Below are positions 8,014 to 15,655 of a stretch of 38,087 nt of DNA, piece after piece; within the stretch, counting starts at the first letter, position 1; every line of letters begins with the position of its first letter. The DNA comes from a virus, in the IMG/VR virus record IMGVR_UViG_3300049561_000013, positions 1-38,087 of that record. One strand, 5' to 3'. The notes beneath the pieces are model-generated. The model did no database searches. It saw nothing but the letters and a program-made list of their open reading frames with translations, and was not told the origin of the DNA. The position numbers were made by a program, and so were the translations under genes.

Positions 8014-8152
8014 TGCGCGTGGTCCGCTGGAAACTATTGTAGACACGAATGAAGGGTTTAAGGATAATGTTCTAAAAGGTGTGATGGTGACATCGGCAAC
8101 CAAACATATTTGTGGAATTATTTGGTACTGGTGTGCCTGGAGGCGAAAATGA
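8003..8152 (+). CDS. 49-residue protein of unknown function
   Basis: ATG 8003 lies inside the end of the helicase gene, and the stop TGA (8150-8152) overlaps the next start in an ATGA. The sequence begins MKRDARGPLETIVDTNEGF and ends with an aromatic and Cys-rich stretch (HICGIIWYWCAWRRK). That end is hydrophobic but too short for a confident membrane call. AGGAG lies 12 bases upstream. Overlap at both ends suggests a translationally coupled small gene. I do not recognise it. Confidence 0.5.
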   Translation: MKRDARGPLETIVDTNEGFKDNVLKGVMVTSATKHICGIIWYWCAWRRK

Positions 8153-8457
8153 CGTGTTGTGAATCTGGATGTTTTGAAAAACGAGATGCATCAAGGCAAT
8201 GGGTTTATTTGTGTAAGTTTCATGCGGATGAATATGACATTTACCCTAAAAATTCATATAGTTTGTTGGCTGCGATTGAGTGCCTGATGTATCGTTTTAG
8301 GGGCAGTGGCGACCTTGACGATGTTGAATTTGAGAAACTGAAAAGGTCATTACGGGACAGGATTAAAAATTGGAGTAGGGGCAGGGCAATAGACGAGCGG
8401 TATGATAATTGCGTCAAGGAGTTGTGTCGAATAGCGGTTGAGTGCAATCAACCATAA
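8149..8457 (+). CDS. Small Cys/His-rich protein of unknown function
   Basis: A 102-residue protein from ATG 8149, six bases after GGAGG, overlapping the upstream stop. The N-terminus has CCESGC and then CKFH about 18 residues later, a spacing compatible with a zinc-bound treble-clef or ribbon fold. The rest is helical and charged (VEFEKLKRSLRDRIKNWSRGRAIDERYDN). It lies between the replicative helicase and the primase, so a replication accessory role is possible. There is no direct evidence for one. Confidence 0.6.
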   Translation: MTCCESGCFEKRDASRQWVYLCKFHADEYDIYPKNSYSLLAAIECLMYRFRGSGDLDDVEFEKLKRSLRDRIKNWSRGRAIDERYDNCVKELCRIAVECNQP

Positions 8458-8469
8458 AGAGGTGTTGTC

Positions 8470-9465
8470 GTGAAATTCGACGTGGTTGAGTACTGTAGAG
8501 ATAACATAGATAATGTTAAATTGAATGCTACCAAGCAATTGGTGGGAGATTGTCCATGGTGTGAAAAATCTGGGCATTTTTACGTGGATTCTGAAACAGG
8601 TAATTATATTTGTTTTGCGTGCGATCAACGAGGTAATCGCCTTGTCGGGGTGGTTGCTCAAATAGAAGGCATTAGCGATGGTGAAGCACGCAGATACATC
8701 ATGAAACACAACGTGGAATTTAGGCGCAAAGAAACGCCACAGACGTTGTTGTCTAAGATTTCGTCGTTGGAGGAAAAAACAGAAATACATCCAACGGTGT
8801 GCGATTTACCGCCCGAGTTTGTTCCAGTTTATCAAGACGGTCGGTGGTCGATGCCTGTGTATTTAAAACAGAGAGGCATTAAACGGGATACCGCTAGAGA
8901 ATGGGGGCTTGGTTGGGCAAGGAGAGGCCGGTATGGTGGTAGGGTGATCATTCCGGTGATGTGTCCAGCCGGTCGTTCATTCACTGCTCGCGATGCAACG
9001 GGAGCACAGAGTCCAAGGTATTTGAATCCCAAGGGGATTGATCATGGTCGATTGTTGATTGGTTGGAATCATCATCCGATAGGTGGCGATGTGGTGTTGG
9101 TTGAAGGTCCGTTCGATGCGATTAAATTGTGGCAGCACGGATTTCCTGCTATGGCACTCATGGGCAAGGTGCTGCACATTGAACAATTTGTTATGTTGAT
9201 TGCTAAACCAACTGATGTTTCAATCATCATAATGCTTGATCCGGAAGAGATTGAAGCGCCATATAAAGTGGCAGAGCAATTGGTGTGCAGATTTAGAGAT
9301 GTTTCAATTGCTAAATTGCCCTTAGGGATGGATCCAGGGGATTCCACAAGAGAAGAAGCATTCAAAGCTATTGAGGACGCAGTGCCATATAACGGTAATA
9401 AAATGAGTAAAACGTTGGCTATGATTGGCAATAGTAGAAAAAGATTGAATAATTTTTATGCGTAA
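8470..9465 (+). CDS. DnaG-like DNA primase with zinc finger and Toprim domain
   Basis: A 331-residue primase starting at GTG 8470 behind AGAGGTG. Residues 22-48 form the zinc-binding domain (CPWC, then CFAC) that recognises template. The Toprim core has VLVEGPFDAIKLW (about 209-221) with its catalytic Glu, and IIIMLDPEEI (about 254-263) with the acidic metal-binding residues. It lacks the C-terminal helicase-interaction domain of bacterial DnaG, so it is a compact phage primase. It would synthesise RNA primers at the fork with the adjacent DnaB-like helicase. It closes the first replication operon; a promoter-containing gap follows. Confidence 0.88.
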   Translation: MKFDVVEYCRDNIDNVKLNATKQLVGDCPWCEKSGHFYVDSETGNYICFACDQRGNRLVGVVAQIEGISDGEARRYIMKHNVEFRRKETPQTLLSKISSLEEKTEIHPTVCDLPPEFVPVYQDGRWSMPVYLKQRGIKRDTAREWGLGWARRGRYGGRVIIPVMCPAGRSFTARDATGAQSPRYLNPKGIDHGRLLIGWNHHPIGGDVVLVEGPFDAIKLWQHGFPAMALMGKVLHIEQFVMLIAKPTDVSIIIMLDPEEIEAPYKVAEQLVCRFRDVSIAKLPLGMDPGDSTREEAFKAIEDAVPYNGNKMSKTLAMIGNSRKRLNNFYA

Positions 9466-9510
9466 ACATTTATTTTTACATAAAAATATGAATATGGCAA
9501 TATAAAAAAC

Positions 9511-9539
9511 TTTACGTATGGAAATATCAGCGATATATT
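9511..9539 (+). promoter_or_regulatory. Sigma70-type promoter for the cobS-cobT operon
   Basis: TTTACG (9511-9516, 4 of 6 to TTGACA), a 17-base spacer, then TATATT (9534-9539, 5 of 6 to TATAAT). It lies in the 125-base gap after the primase. Transcription would begin near 9545-9547, downstream of the ATG at 9540, which is why ATG 9591 is preferred as the start of the next gene. The match is by eye and untested. Confidence 0.5.
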
Positions 9540-9544
9540 ATGAT

Positions 9545-9565
9545 TGAGGGAATAGGCACCCCTCA
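9545..9565 (+). promoter_or_regulatory. Hairpin at the predicted transcript 5' end
   Basis: TGAGGG (9545-9550) and CCCTCA (9560-9565) form a perfect 6-bp stem with a 9-base loop. It begins at the expected transcription start of the promoter at 9511. Stem-loops at the extreme 5' end of phage early mRNAs can stabilise them. That role here is inference. Confidence 0.4.
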
Positions 9566-9590
9566 GCGCGACGTGAAATTGGAGAACGAT

Positions 9591-10778
9591 ATGGGTGATA
9601 AATTTTTAAAATTTGACGATAAGGGCGAAAAGATACAATGTAAAATTTGCGAATGCTATTTTCACAGGTTGGAAATACATCTCAAAAAAGAACACAACAT
9701 CACCAAGGAACAATATTTATCTCAATATCCAAACGCCGCTACAATCAGCGTAGCAGCCAGGAAGAACGCATCGTTGTCAGCAAAACAATCGATGCCAAAC
9801 GTTATAGCAGAGGTGTTTCGTCACAAATCGGAATCACATTTAATCAAACAAGGAAGTGACGCAGAGAGAATATTTAAAATTGGCGTGTCACAACTTAAAA
9901 TGGTTCAAGATTCCGAATTGTCTCAATTGCAAAAATCGCATGTCCCTAAATATGATGAACAATGGATAATGGACACAAGGGAAATGGAATATTTGGAAAT
10001 TGCGTCCGTTGGAATAGAGGATGGTGATAATATTTTTATTTGGGGGCCACCTGGCGTTGGAAAAACCACACTGGTGAAACAATTGGGTGCCATAACAAAT
10101 ACGCCAGTTTATATTTTTCAATTTACCAATGGTATTTCGTTGGAAGATTTTATTGGTGAAACTAAACTCGTCACGGATGAATGTGGAAATAATGTTACTG
10201 TGTGGTGCGATGGGATGTTTACAAGGTGTTGGCGGTTGGGTTATTATATTGTGTTTGATGAATTAACGGCAGCTCCTGCGAATATTATGTTGAGATTGCA
10301 TGGATGTTTGGATGGAGATAGTTTGGCGTTGATCGAAAATGGCGGTGAAATAGTTCTTAAACATCCGCGCACTTGTATTTTCGCTACGGATAACACAAAT
10401 GGTCGTGGTGACGATACTGGTATGTTTAGTGGTACAAATGTACTTAATGAAGCAACGCTTGATAGATTTGGTACCACCATTCATTTTTCACACCCAGATA
10501 GTCAATCAGAAGAAAAAATTTTGGTGGCGAAAAGTGGTATAAATAAGGAGCAGGCAAAACTTATGGTTGGCGTTGCTAGATTAGTTCGCGAAGCCTTTGT
10601 TAATGAACAATGTTATTGTACATTTTCAACCAGACGATTGATTGGATGGGCGAAAAAAACTCTGAGGTTTGATAATGTTAGGAAAGCTGCTGAAGTTGCA
10701 ATATTAGGTAAATTGAGTAAGGATGATGCAACATTCGTGGATGCTATTATACAAAGGATTTTTGGCGGAGCAATATGA
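9591..10778 (+). CDS. CobS-like AAA+ ATPase with N-terminal zinc finger
   Basis: A 395-residue protein from ATG 9591, chosen because GGAG (9581-9584) is well spaced and the predicted promoter starts transcription after ATG 9540. Residues 14-45 hold a C2H2-like finger of MucR type (CKIC, then HLKKEHNIT and QYPNA). The AAA+ domain of the MoxR/CobS group follows: Walker A WGPPGVGKTTL (about 147-157), Walker B IVFDELTAAP (about 216-225), sensor ATDNTNGRGD and an arginine region ATLDRFGTTIHF. In cobalamin synthesis CobS pairs with CobT to insert cobalt. In phages the pair occurs without that pathway and its task is unclear. It overlaps the cobT-like gene by four bases. Confidence 0.85.
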   Translation: MGDKFLKFDDKGEKIQCKICECYFHRLEIHLKKEHNITKEQYLSQYPNAATISVAARKNASLSAKQSMPNVIAEVFRHKSESHLIKQGSDAERIFKIGVSQLKMVQDSELSQLQKSHVPKYDEQWIMDTREMEYLEIASVGIEDGDNIFIWGPPGVGKTTLVKQLGAITNTPVYIFQFTNGISLEDFIGETKLVTDECGNNVTVWCDGMFTRCWRLGYYIVFDELTAAPANIMLRLHGCLDGDSLALIENGGEIVLKHPRTCIFATDNTNGRGDDTGMFSGTNVLNEATLDRFGTTIHFSHPDSQSEEKILVAKSGINKEQAKLMVGVARLVREAFVNEQCYCTFSTRRLIGWAKKTLRFDNVRKAAEVAILGKLSKDDATFVDAIIQRIFGGAI

Positions 10779-12604
10779 TGAAAAAAGCAATTACTATGGT
10801 GAGTAAATTTCAAAAAATTGCTCGTGCGATGTCTAAGAATTGGGATGTAATTGTTGTGCCATCGGGAATTAAATGTTCTACTGATGGTAATAGAATATTT
10901 TATCCATTCAACGCTGATCATTTACAAGAGGCATCCCAGAAAATACTTCATGGTTTGTTGGATCACGAAATTTCTCATATCGCTGAAGAACGTGCACATA
11001 AAGCAAATGGTTGGTGTACTGCTATGGATATAATGAATAGTATTGATAACAATAAATTGAGATTGATTTTTAATGTTTTTGAGGATATACGTATAGAAAA
11101 CAAATATTCTGGATTGTATGTAGGCATGGGCGAAAATCTCCGTGAAGCGGCTAAATATGCTGTGGATTTGTTGAAGAAAAAAATAATTAATGGTGGTGTA
11201 AATTTTTGGCCAGCCATTGGTGGTGCGATATTGATGTCGGCGAATGGTTGCGATATGGAGTGGTTGCCCGTTCAATATCGGCCGTATATGGTATCCATTG
11301 TGCAAGAAATTATTGAAAGCAAACATGCTATGCGTGCAGAGGATTCATTGGGACTTGCTTATCGTGTGATGTCTAAAATTGGCGATACATCCACCGATAC
11401 ATCCAATGATACATCCACCGATACATCCACTGATACGTCCACTGATACGTCCACCGATACATCCGATGATACATCCAATGATACGCCCACCGATACATCC
11501 AATGATACATCCAATGATACATCCAATGATACGCCCACCGATACATCCAATGATACGCCCACCGATACATCCAATGAATATGAAAATGGTGTTGGTGCGT
11601 TGATTGAAGAGATCAACGGCGATACGGATATTGATGATTTGGTTGATGGAATTAGGCACGAGATGCACATCGAGGCGGCGATGGATGTTTTCACTAATGA
11701 AAGATATGTGCCCAATCCTAACGCTGTTGCGTTGGATAAGTGGATAAAACCACATACGGATCATTCGATAAATCATAAATTGTACACTAAAGATAAGGAT
11801 TTTGTGATGTCTCAAATCACAGGGATGAGAGGAAAATTATTGGGTGTGATTAAAGGCAAAGCGGTGTTCACGGTGGAAAGGGGCAAATGCAGGGGTAGGA
11901 TTGATAAACGATCACTACATAGAGTGCCAACCGGATGCAAAAATATTTTTAAAAGTATGAAGTGTGGCGAATCTCTTAATACGGCGTTTGCTATCGCAAT
12001 AGATTTGAGCGGTTCCATGGGCGATGGTAATAGACGTGATACTAAATCAAAATATGCAAAATTGATGGTACTGGCATTGTGTGAAACATTTGTGGCGTTG
12101 CGTGTTCCTTTTGAAGTGATAGGATTTCATACAAATGTTTCACATTGCGGCCCCATAATCCCAGGGACGCAGAGGGACGAACCATTGGAGTTTGTGTTAT
12201 TTAAAGAATTTGGTGAGTCTTATGTATCATGTAGATACAGACTTAATGGCGTGCACGGTACCGGTAACAACATTGATGGAGAATCTATATTTGAAATAGC
12301 AAAAAGATTGTCCGCTAGACCAGAGCAACGGAAAATACTATTTGTGGTTAGCGATGGAATGCCTCGTGGGGGCGGCGTAGGGATTGAAATGTTGGAAAAA
12401 CATTTGCGCGATGTTGTTAAATTAATTACCTCTTGTGGTATTGAGGTATTGGGAATTGGTGTTAAAACTAATGCTGTAGAGAATTTTTATAATGGATTGA
12501 CTGGTGCTACTAATATTTCAGTATACGATTTGAATCAATTGGCAGTATTGGTGTATAGAAAAATGAAAGAAATGTTTGTGAAGAGAATACAAAGGGCACA
12601 ATAA
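10775..12604 (+). CDS. CobT-like VWA-domain protein with HExxH motif and tandem repeats
   Basis: A 609-residue partner of the CobS-like ATPase; ATG 10775 overlaps its stop. The N-domain carries LLDHEISHIAEE (residues 61-72), an HExxH zinc-metalloprotease-like motif at 64-68. Residues 204-267 are sixteen near-identical tetrapeptides DTS(T/N/D) or DTP(T), a flexible acidic spacer. The C-terminal von Willebrand A domain has MIDAS AIDLSGSM (about 408-415) and a second strand LFVVSDGMPRGGG. MoxR-type ATPases with VWA partners usually act as remodelling or metal-insertion machines. If the HExxH is active, this pair could be an ATP-driven protease, which is inference. The substrate is unknown. Confidence 0.85.
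   Translation: MMKKAITMVSKFQKIARAMSKNWDVIVVPSGIKCSTDGNRIFYPFNADHLQEASQKILHGLLDHEISHIAEERAHKANGWCTAMDIMNSIDNNKLRLIFNVFEDIRIENKYSGLYVGMGENLREAAKYAVDLLKKKIINGGVNFWPAIGGAILMSANGCDMEWLPVQYRPYMVSIVQEIIESKHAMRAEDSLGLAYRVMSKIGDTSTDTSNDTSTDTSTDTSTDTSTDTSDDTSNDTPTDTSNDTSNDTSNDTPTDTSNDTPTDTSNEYENGVGALIEEINGDTDIDDLVDGIRHEMHIEAAMDVFTNERYVPNPNAVALDKWIKPHTDHSINHKLYTKDKDFVMSQITGMRGKLLGVIKGKAVFTVERGKCRGRIDKRSLHRVPTGCKNIFKSMKCGESLNTAFAIAIDLSGSMGDGNRRDTKSKYAKLMVLALCETFVALRVPFEVIGFHTNVSHCGPIIPGTQRDEPLEFVLFKEFGESYVSCRYRLNGVHGTGNNIDGESIFEIAKRLSARPEQRKILFVVSDGMPRGGGVGIEMLEKHLRDVVKLITSCGIEVLGIGVKTNAVENFYNGLTGATNISVYDLNQLAVLVYRKMKEMFVKRIQRAQ
11384..11575 (+). repeat. Sixteen 12-bp tandem repeats in the cobT-like gene
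   Basis: Units follow GATACATCCACC or GATACATCCAAT with variants GATACGTCC and GATACGCCC. They are in frame and encode DTST/DTSN/DTPT. Length changes in multiples of 12 bp would keep the frame, so copy number may vary between relatives. The GATAC core also appears in the repeats at 26283 and 37833. Confidence 0.95.
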
Positions 12605-12623
12605 AAAAGGAAGGTGTTACGTG

Positions 12624-13772
12624 ATGATTGATAAATTTGCGGATGGTTATGTATGTGGTCAGAACATACACGATGTATATGCAAAAATAGAAAAAGATGT
12701 AATGCCATTTTTATCAAAAAAATCGCGACGATTGTCGTCATCGATACCAACCATTGATTATGATGACGCATTGCAAGAGGGTAGAGTGGCAATAGTGGTC
12801 GCGTTGGCTCATTACGATCACGAAAGAGGTGAAGATTGTGTGGGGCCATATGTGTGGAAGGTGGTTAAAAATGCGTATTTCGGTATGGCATACGAAGCAT
12901 TGATGAAGTCTAAAATGCCCCATATTTTTGTAACCGGAACGGATGGAAAAGTATACAATAAACCGTGTTCGCCAATTTCTCTTAATATGTTGATGGATAA
13001 TGAACGCGGTGGAGGCGGTGGATATAAACAAATTTGTGGTTTGATTGATACAAAAATGTTATCACCGGAATGTGAAACAATGAATCATAGAGTGCGTTCT
13101 GGTGTAGGCAAATTCACTATGAAAATGTATAATAAACTTGGTGGCATTGATCGTAAGGTATTTAAGTGTAAGGTACATCCATCGAATGATTTTCTATCCA
13201 TGTTGTATTCGGATGGAGTTGATTTTGTTCACAAAGATGAGCAAGGCGTATTGGTATTGGCAGATGATTTTAATATAACATTTGATCAGATTGCTGCGTT
13301 CTTGGGCATTAATAAAAATGCCGTTGGCTGGTCATTATATAAAATCAGGGAATTGTTTTTAGAAATGGCCAAATATGACGATGATTTCAACGAATTATTT
13401 GATGATTTGGTAATAGATAAAAGATGGCCATCGGTGTGGATGGTTACAGGTAAGGTCGAAGATTTGGAATTCGAACAAAAAACTTTTAGAAAAAGGCATC
13501 TGGATCCCGAGCGGACATCATCGGATGAATATGCGGCGAGTAGTACTGTGAAAGATGCCAATGGTTTACCATTTTATTCACGTTTGATAAAATGGTATAA
13601 GTGGGGATCGGTCATAGTAATAAAGCGTGGCGATGTGTATTATACCATTATCGCAGAGGGGAGATTTAATCCTCTCACCGGTGCTGTATTTGGATTGAAA
13701 ATTACTGGGGCCCACGAATGCATTCCATTATCGTGGTACAAAATTATGGTCAAGGCGTTGAATAATGAATAA
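12624..13772 (+). CDS. Divergent sigma70-family RNA polymerase sigma factor
   Basis: A 382-residue protein from ATG 12624, eight bases after AGGTG; GTG 12621 is the alternative. Residues about 45-88 resemble sigma region 2 (DYDDALQEGRVAIVVALAHYDHERG, read in two parts, then PYVWKVVKNAYF). Residues about 215-247 resemble the region 4 helix-turn-helix (ITFDQIAAFLGINKNAVGWS). A long insertion separates the two and a 130-residue C-terminal extension follows with no recognised fold. It would redirect host RNA polymerase to phage promoters, probably for a later gene class. Its target promoters are not identifiable here. Confidence 0.65.
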   Translation: MIDKFADGYVCGQNIHDVYAKIEKDVMPFLSKKSRRLSSSIPTIDYDDALQEGRVAIVVALAHYDHERGEDCVGPYVWKVVKNAYFGMAYEALMKSKMPHIFVTGTDGKVYNKPCSPISLNMLMDNERGGGGGYKQICGLIDTKMLSPECETMNHRVRSGVGKFTMKMYNKLGGIDRKVFKCKVHPSNDFLSMLYSDGVDFVHKDEQGVLVLADDFNITFDQIAAFLGINKNAVGWSLYKIRELFLEMAKYDDDFNELFDDLVIDKRWPSVWMVTGKVEDLEFEQKTFRKRHLDPERTSSDEYAASSTVKDANGLPFYSRLIKWYKWGSVIVIKRGDVYYTIIAEGRFNPLTGAVFGLKITGAHECIPLSWYKIMVKALNNE

Positions 13773-14574
13773 AAAATATGTACCATTCTGTGTGGGTGAA
13801 TACAAGAACGGCGATGTTTCGTGTGATGGAGATGAAGATGGCGATGAATTTGCCAAAAAACCATGTTCGTGGAGGAATAGATGTGGCGCATTCCGTGAAT
13901 ATGTGAAAAGAACTGACAATGGTTATCAGAGACACATTACGTTGGTTCCAGATAGTGAATTACACCACGCATTTCGTGCGATGCCAATTGGTGGTCGGAA
14001 GATATTTATTGATTTCTGTGATTCGTTGGCGATTAAATATAATGTTGCGGAGGGGAAAATCATTCACCAGACATCAGTCAAGAAAAATGTACCATTGAAA
14101 AAAGCAAGAAGAGCAGCAGTAAAAAGGTCCAGGGCTAAGGCACACGCGAGAAAAATCACCTTGGATGCATTATTTGAACATTTCAAACTTCATTTTATTG
14201 AAAATTTGGTGGAATATAAATTTACACCACCAAAAGGGATAATAAAACCAGGCAGACTTTATTTGATTGATAAAAAAAAATCAAGTAAATACGTTTCAAT
14301 ATATTGCAAAGAACCGGGCACATTGGGTCAACCGGTGGTGCTGATTAGATTCAAACCAAGAACGATGACGTTTGATATTGAATTACCTATGGATGTGTTA
14401 GATTATGATGGTGTGGGTATAGATGTTATGAAAAAGATACATCCGGCACACGTTGATGATGGAAGATTTAAGACAATATGTACAGGGATGGACAAAGAAT
14501 GTGTTGCGCTGGTGGCACAATTAGTAGCCAAAATGATAAAAAGAGGTAAAATAAATTTGCCATCGCCCGGTTGA
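13765..14574 (+). CDS. Unknown protein with N-terminal cysteine motif
   Basis: A 269-residue protein whose ATG 13765 overlaps the sigma-like gene by eight bases. Residues 9-40 contain four cysteines (FCVGEY, VSCDGDEDGD, KKPCSW, NRCGAF) that could bind metal. A strongly basic stretch follows (about residues 110-132, KKARRAAVKRSRAKAHARK), which suits nucleic-acid binding. The C-terminal half looks alpha/beta with no catalytic motif I recognise. Its coupling to a sigma-like factor hints at a transcription-related role, as inference only. It is the last gene before a hairpin and a new operon. Confidence 0.6.
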   Translation: MNKKYVPFCVGEYKNGDVSCDGDEDGDEFAKKPCSWRNRCGAFREYVKRTDNGYQRHITLVPDSELHHAFRAMPIGGRKIFIDFCDSLAIKYNVAEGKIIHQTSVKKNVPLKKARRAAVKRSRAKAHARKITLDALFEHFKLHFIENLVEYKFTPPKGIIKPGRLYLIDKKKSSKYVSIYCKEPGTLGQPVVLIRFKPRTMTFDIELPMDVLDYDGVGIDVMKKIHPAHVDDGRFKTICTGMDKECVALVAQLVAKMIKRGKINLPSPG

Positions 14575-14615
14575 TGGAATGCCTAATTCATCTAAAACTA
14601 GGCGATGGTGTCTCT

Positions 14616-14679
14616 GGTGGCGCCTTGCCGTTCTCCAACCGTTTAACAGCGGATTCATTGCAAGGCGCCGCCAATTTTT
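14616..14679 (+). terminator. Long hairpin with T-run, possible intrinsic terminator
   Basis: GGTGGCGCCTTGC (14616-14628) pairs with GCAAGGCGCCGCC (14660-14672), 13 bp with one G-U, followed by AATTTTT ending at 14679. The 31-base loop is long for an intrinsic terminator and contains a weak inner hairpin (CCGTT with AGCGG). The stem is GC-rich in an AT-rich, gene-free stretch (14575-14689). It could end the cobST-sigma operon or act as a leader structure for the flavoenzyme gene, whose AAGGTG site begins just after it. Confidence 0.55.
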
Positions 14680-14689
14680 ATTAAGGTGA

Positions 14690-15655
14690 ATGGTGAAAAG
14701 AGTCATAATAATTGGTGGTGGTATATCGGGTTTGGTGGTTGCTAACGTATTTTCCAAATATGCTTCGCACGTTGCCGTAGAAGTGTATGAATCTGGCGTT
14801 GTTGGCGGCGAATTTGTATTGGGTGGATTGAAATACATCCATCAATCCAGGGCGATGGAAGATTTTTTGGATGGTCTTGGGATTTATTGGTGCGATTATA
14901 GAGTAAGGGGGGGAATATTATTGAGAGGGGAGGTCAGAAAATATCCATTATTTTTATCGCAATTGAGTAAGGATGAGGCTATCCGTATTCAACGCGATCA
15001 TTATCGCAAGACTAGATTGATGGAATTAGGAGATTTTGATGATACTGCAATGAACGAACCAGCCAACGCTAAATCAAATAATGCATTGAATTGTGATTTT
15101 CAACGATTGGTTGATGTATTGGCATCTAATTGCAATATAATTAAAGCATCATTGATAAGGGTTATAAACGACAAGGTTTATTTGAGCAACAATACGGTCA
15201 GACAATTTGATTATTTGGTTCTGACCATACCGTTGTGGATTATAAAATTGGTGACCGATTACGAGATTGCATCTGCCATAGCGATGAAATTGAATATAGC
15301 GATAGTCAAAGGAACACGTAACACATACGCTGGTTGGGATTATGTGTATACTCCATACACTCCATCAAATTATATTCACCGAATATCGTATGGCGATGGT
15401 GGATATGCTGTTGAGGCTAATGGCAAATTGGATGAAGTTAGGTTATATTCTGATTTAAATTTTTTGTTTAAGAATGGATGGCGTTTGGAAGGGATAAAAA
15501 AAAATTTGAAAGGACATTTACTTCCATTGGATCAAAAAATAATTGTGCCATCGAATGTGGCATTATTGGGTAGATTCGCGGCATGGGAATCAAGGATGAC
15601 TGTTGATGTTACGCTTAATCGTGCTATCGAATTAGGGAAGCGATGGTTTGAATGA
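14690..15655 (+). CDS. FAD-dependent oxidoreductase (amine oxidase / UDP-galactopyranose mutase-like fold)
   Basis: A 321-residue flavoprotein. The N-terminus VKRVIIIGGGISGLVVANVF is the Rossmann dinucleotide-binding motif (GxGxxG at about residues 9-14) with the acidic end VEVYESG. The C-terminal signature VALLGRFAAWESRMTVDVTL followed by NRAIELG matches the second FAD-contact region of the amine oxidase, protoporphyrinogen oxidase and UDP-galactopyranose mutase group. It is shorter than most of these, so the substrate domain is reduced. It heads a block of nucleotide enzymes coupled by overlaps (ATGA at 15652). An oxidation step on a nucleotide is inferred from these neighbours. ATG 14690 or GTG 14693 may be the start. 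Confidence 0.75.
   Translation: MVKRVIIIGGGISGLVVANVFSKYASHVAVEVYESGVVGGEFVLGGLKYIHQSRAMEDFLDGLGIYWCDYRVRGGILLRGEVRKYPLFLSQLSKDEAIRIQRDHYRKTRLMELGDFDDTAMNEPANAKSNNALNCDFQRLVDVLASNCNIIKASLIRVINDKVYLSNNTVRQFDYLVLTIPLWIIKLVTDYEIASAIAMKLNIAIVKGTRNTYAGWDYVYTPYTPSNYIHRISYGDGGYAVEANGKLDEVRLYSDLNFLFKNGWRLEGIKKNLKGHLLPLDQKIIVPSNVALLGRFAAWESRMTVDVTLNRAIELGKRWFE

Noticed and set aside
11345-11815. Minus-strand frames opposite the cobT-like repeats
   Set aside because: Tandem 12-bp repeats without stop codons create them. No start signal or recognisable protein is present.
14575-14689. Possible tRNA in the structured gap
   Set aside because: The 13-bp stem with a 31-base loop does not give a cloverleaf; no T-loop GTTCGANNC sequence or CCA end is present.
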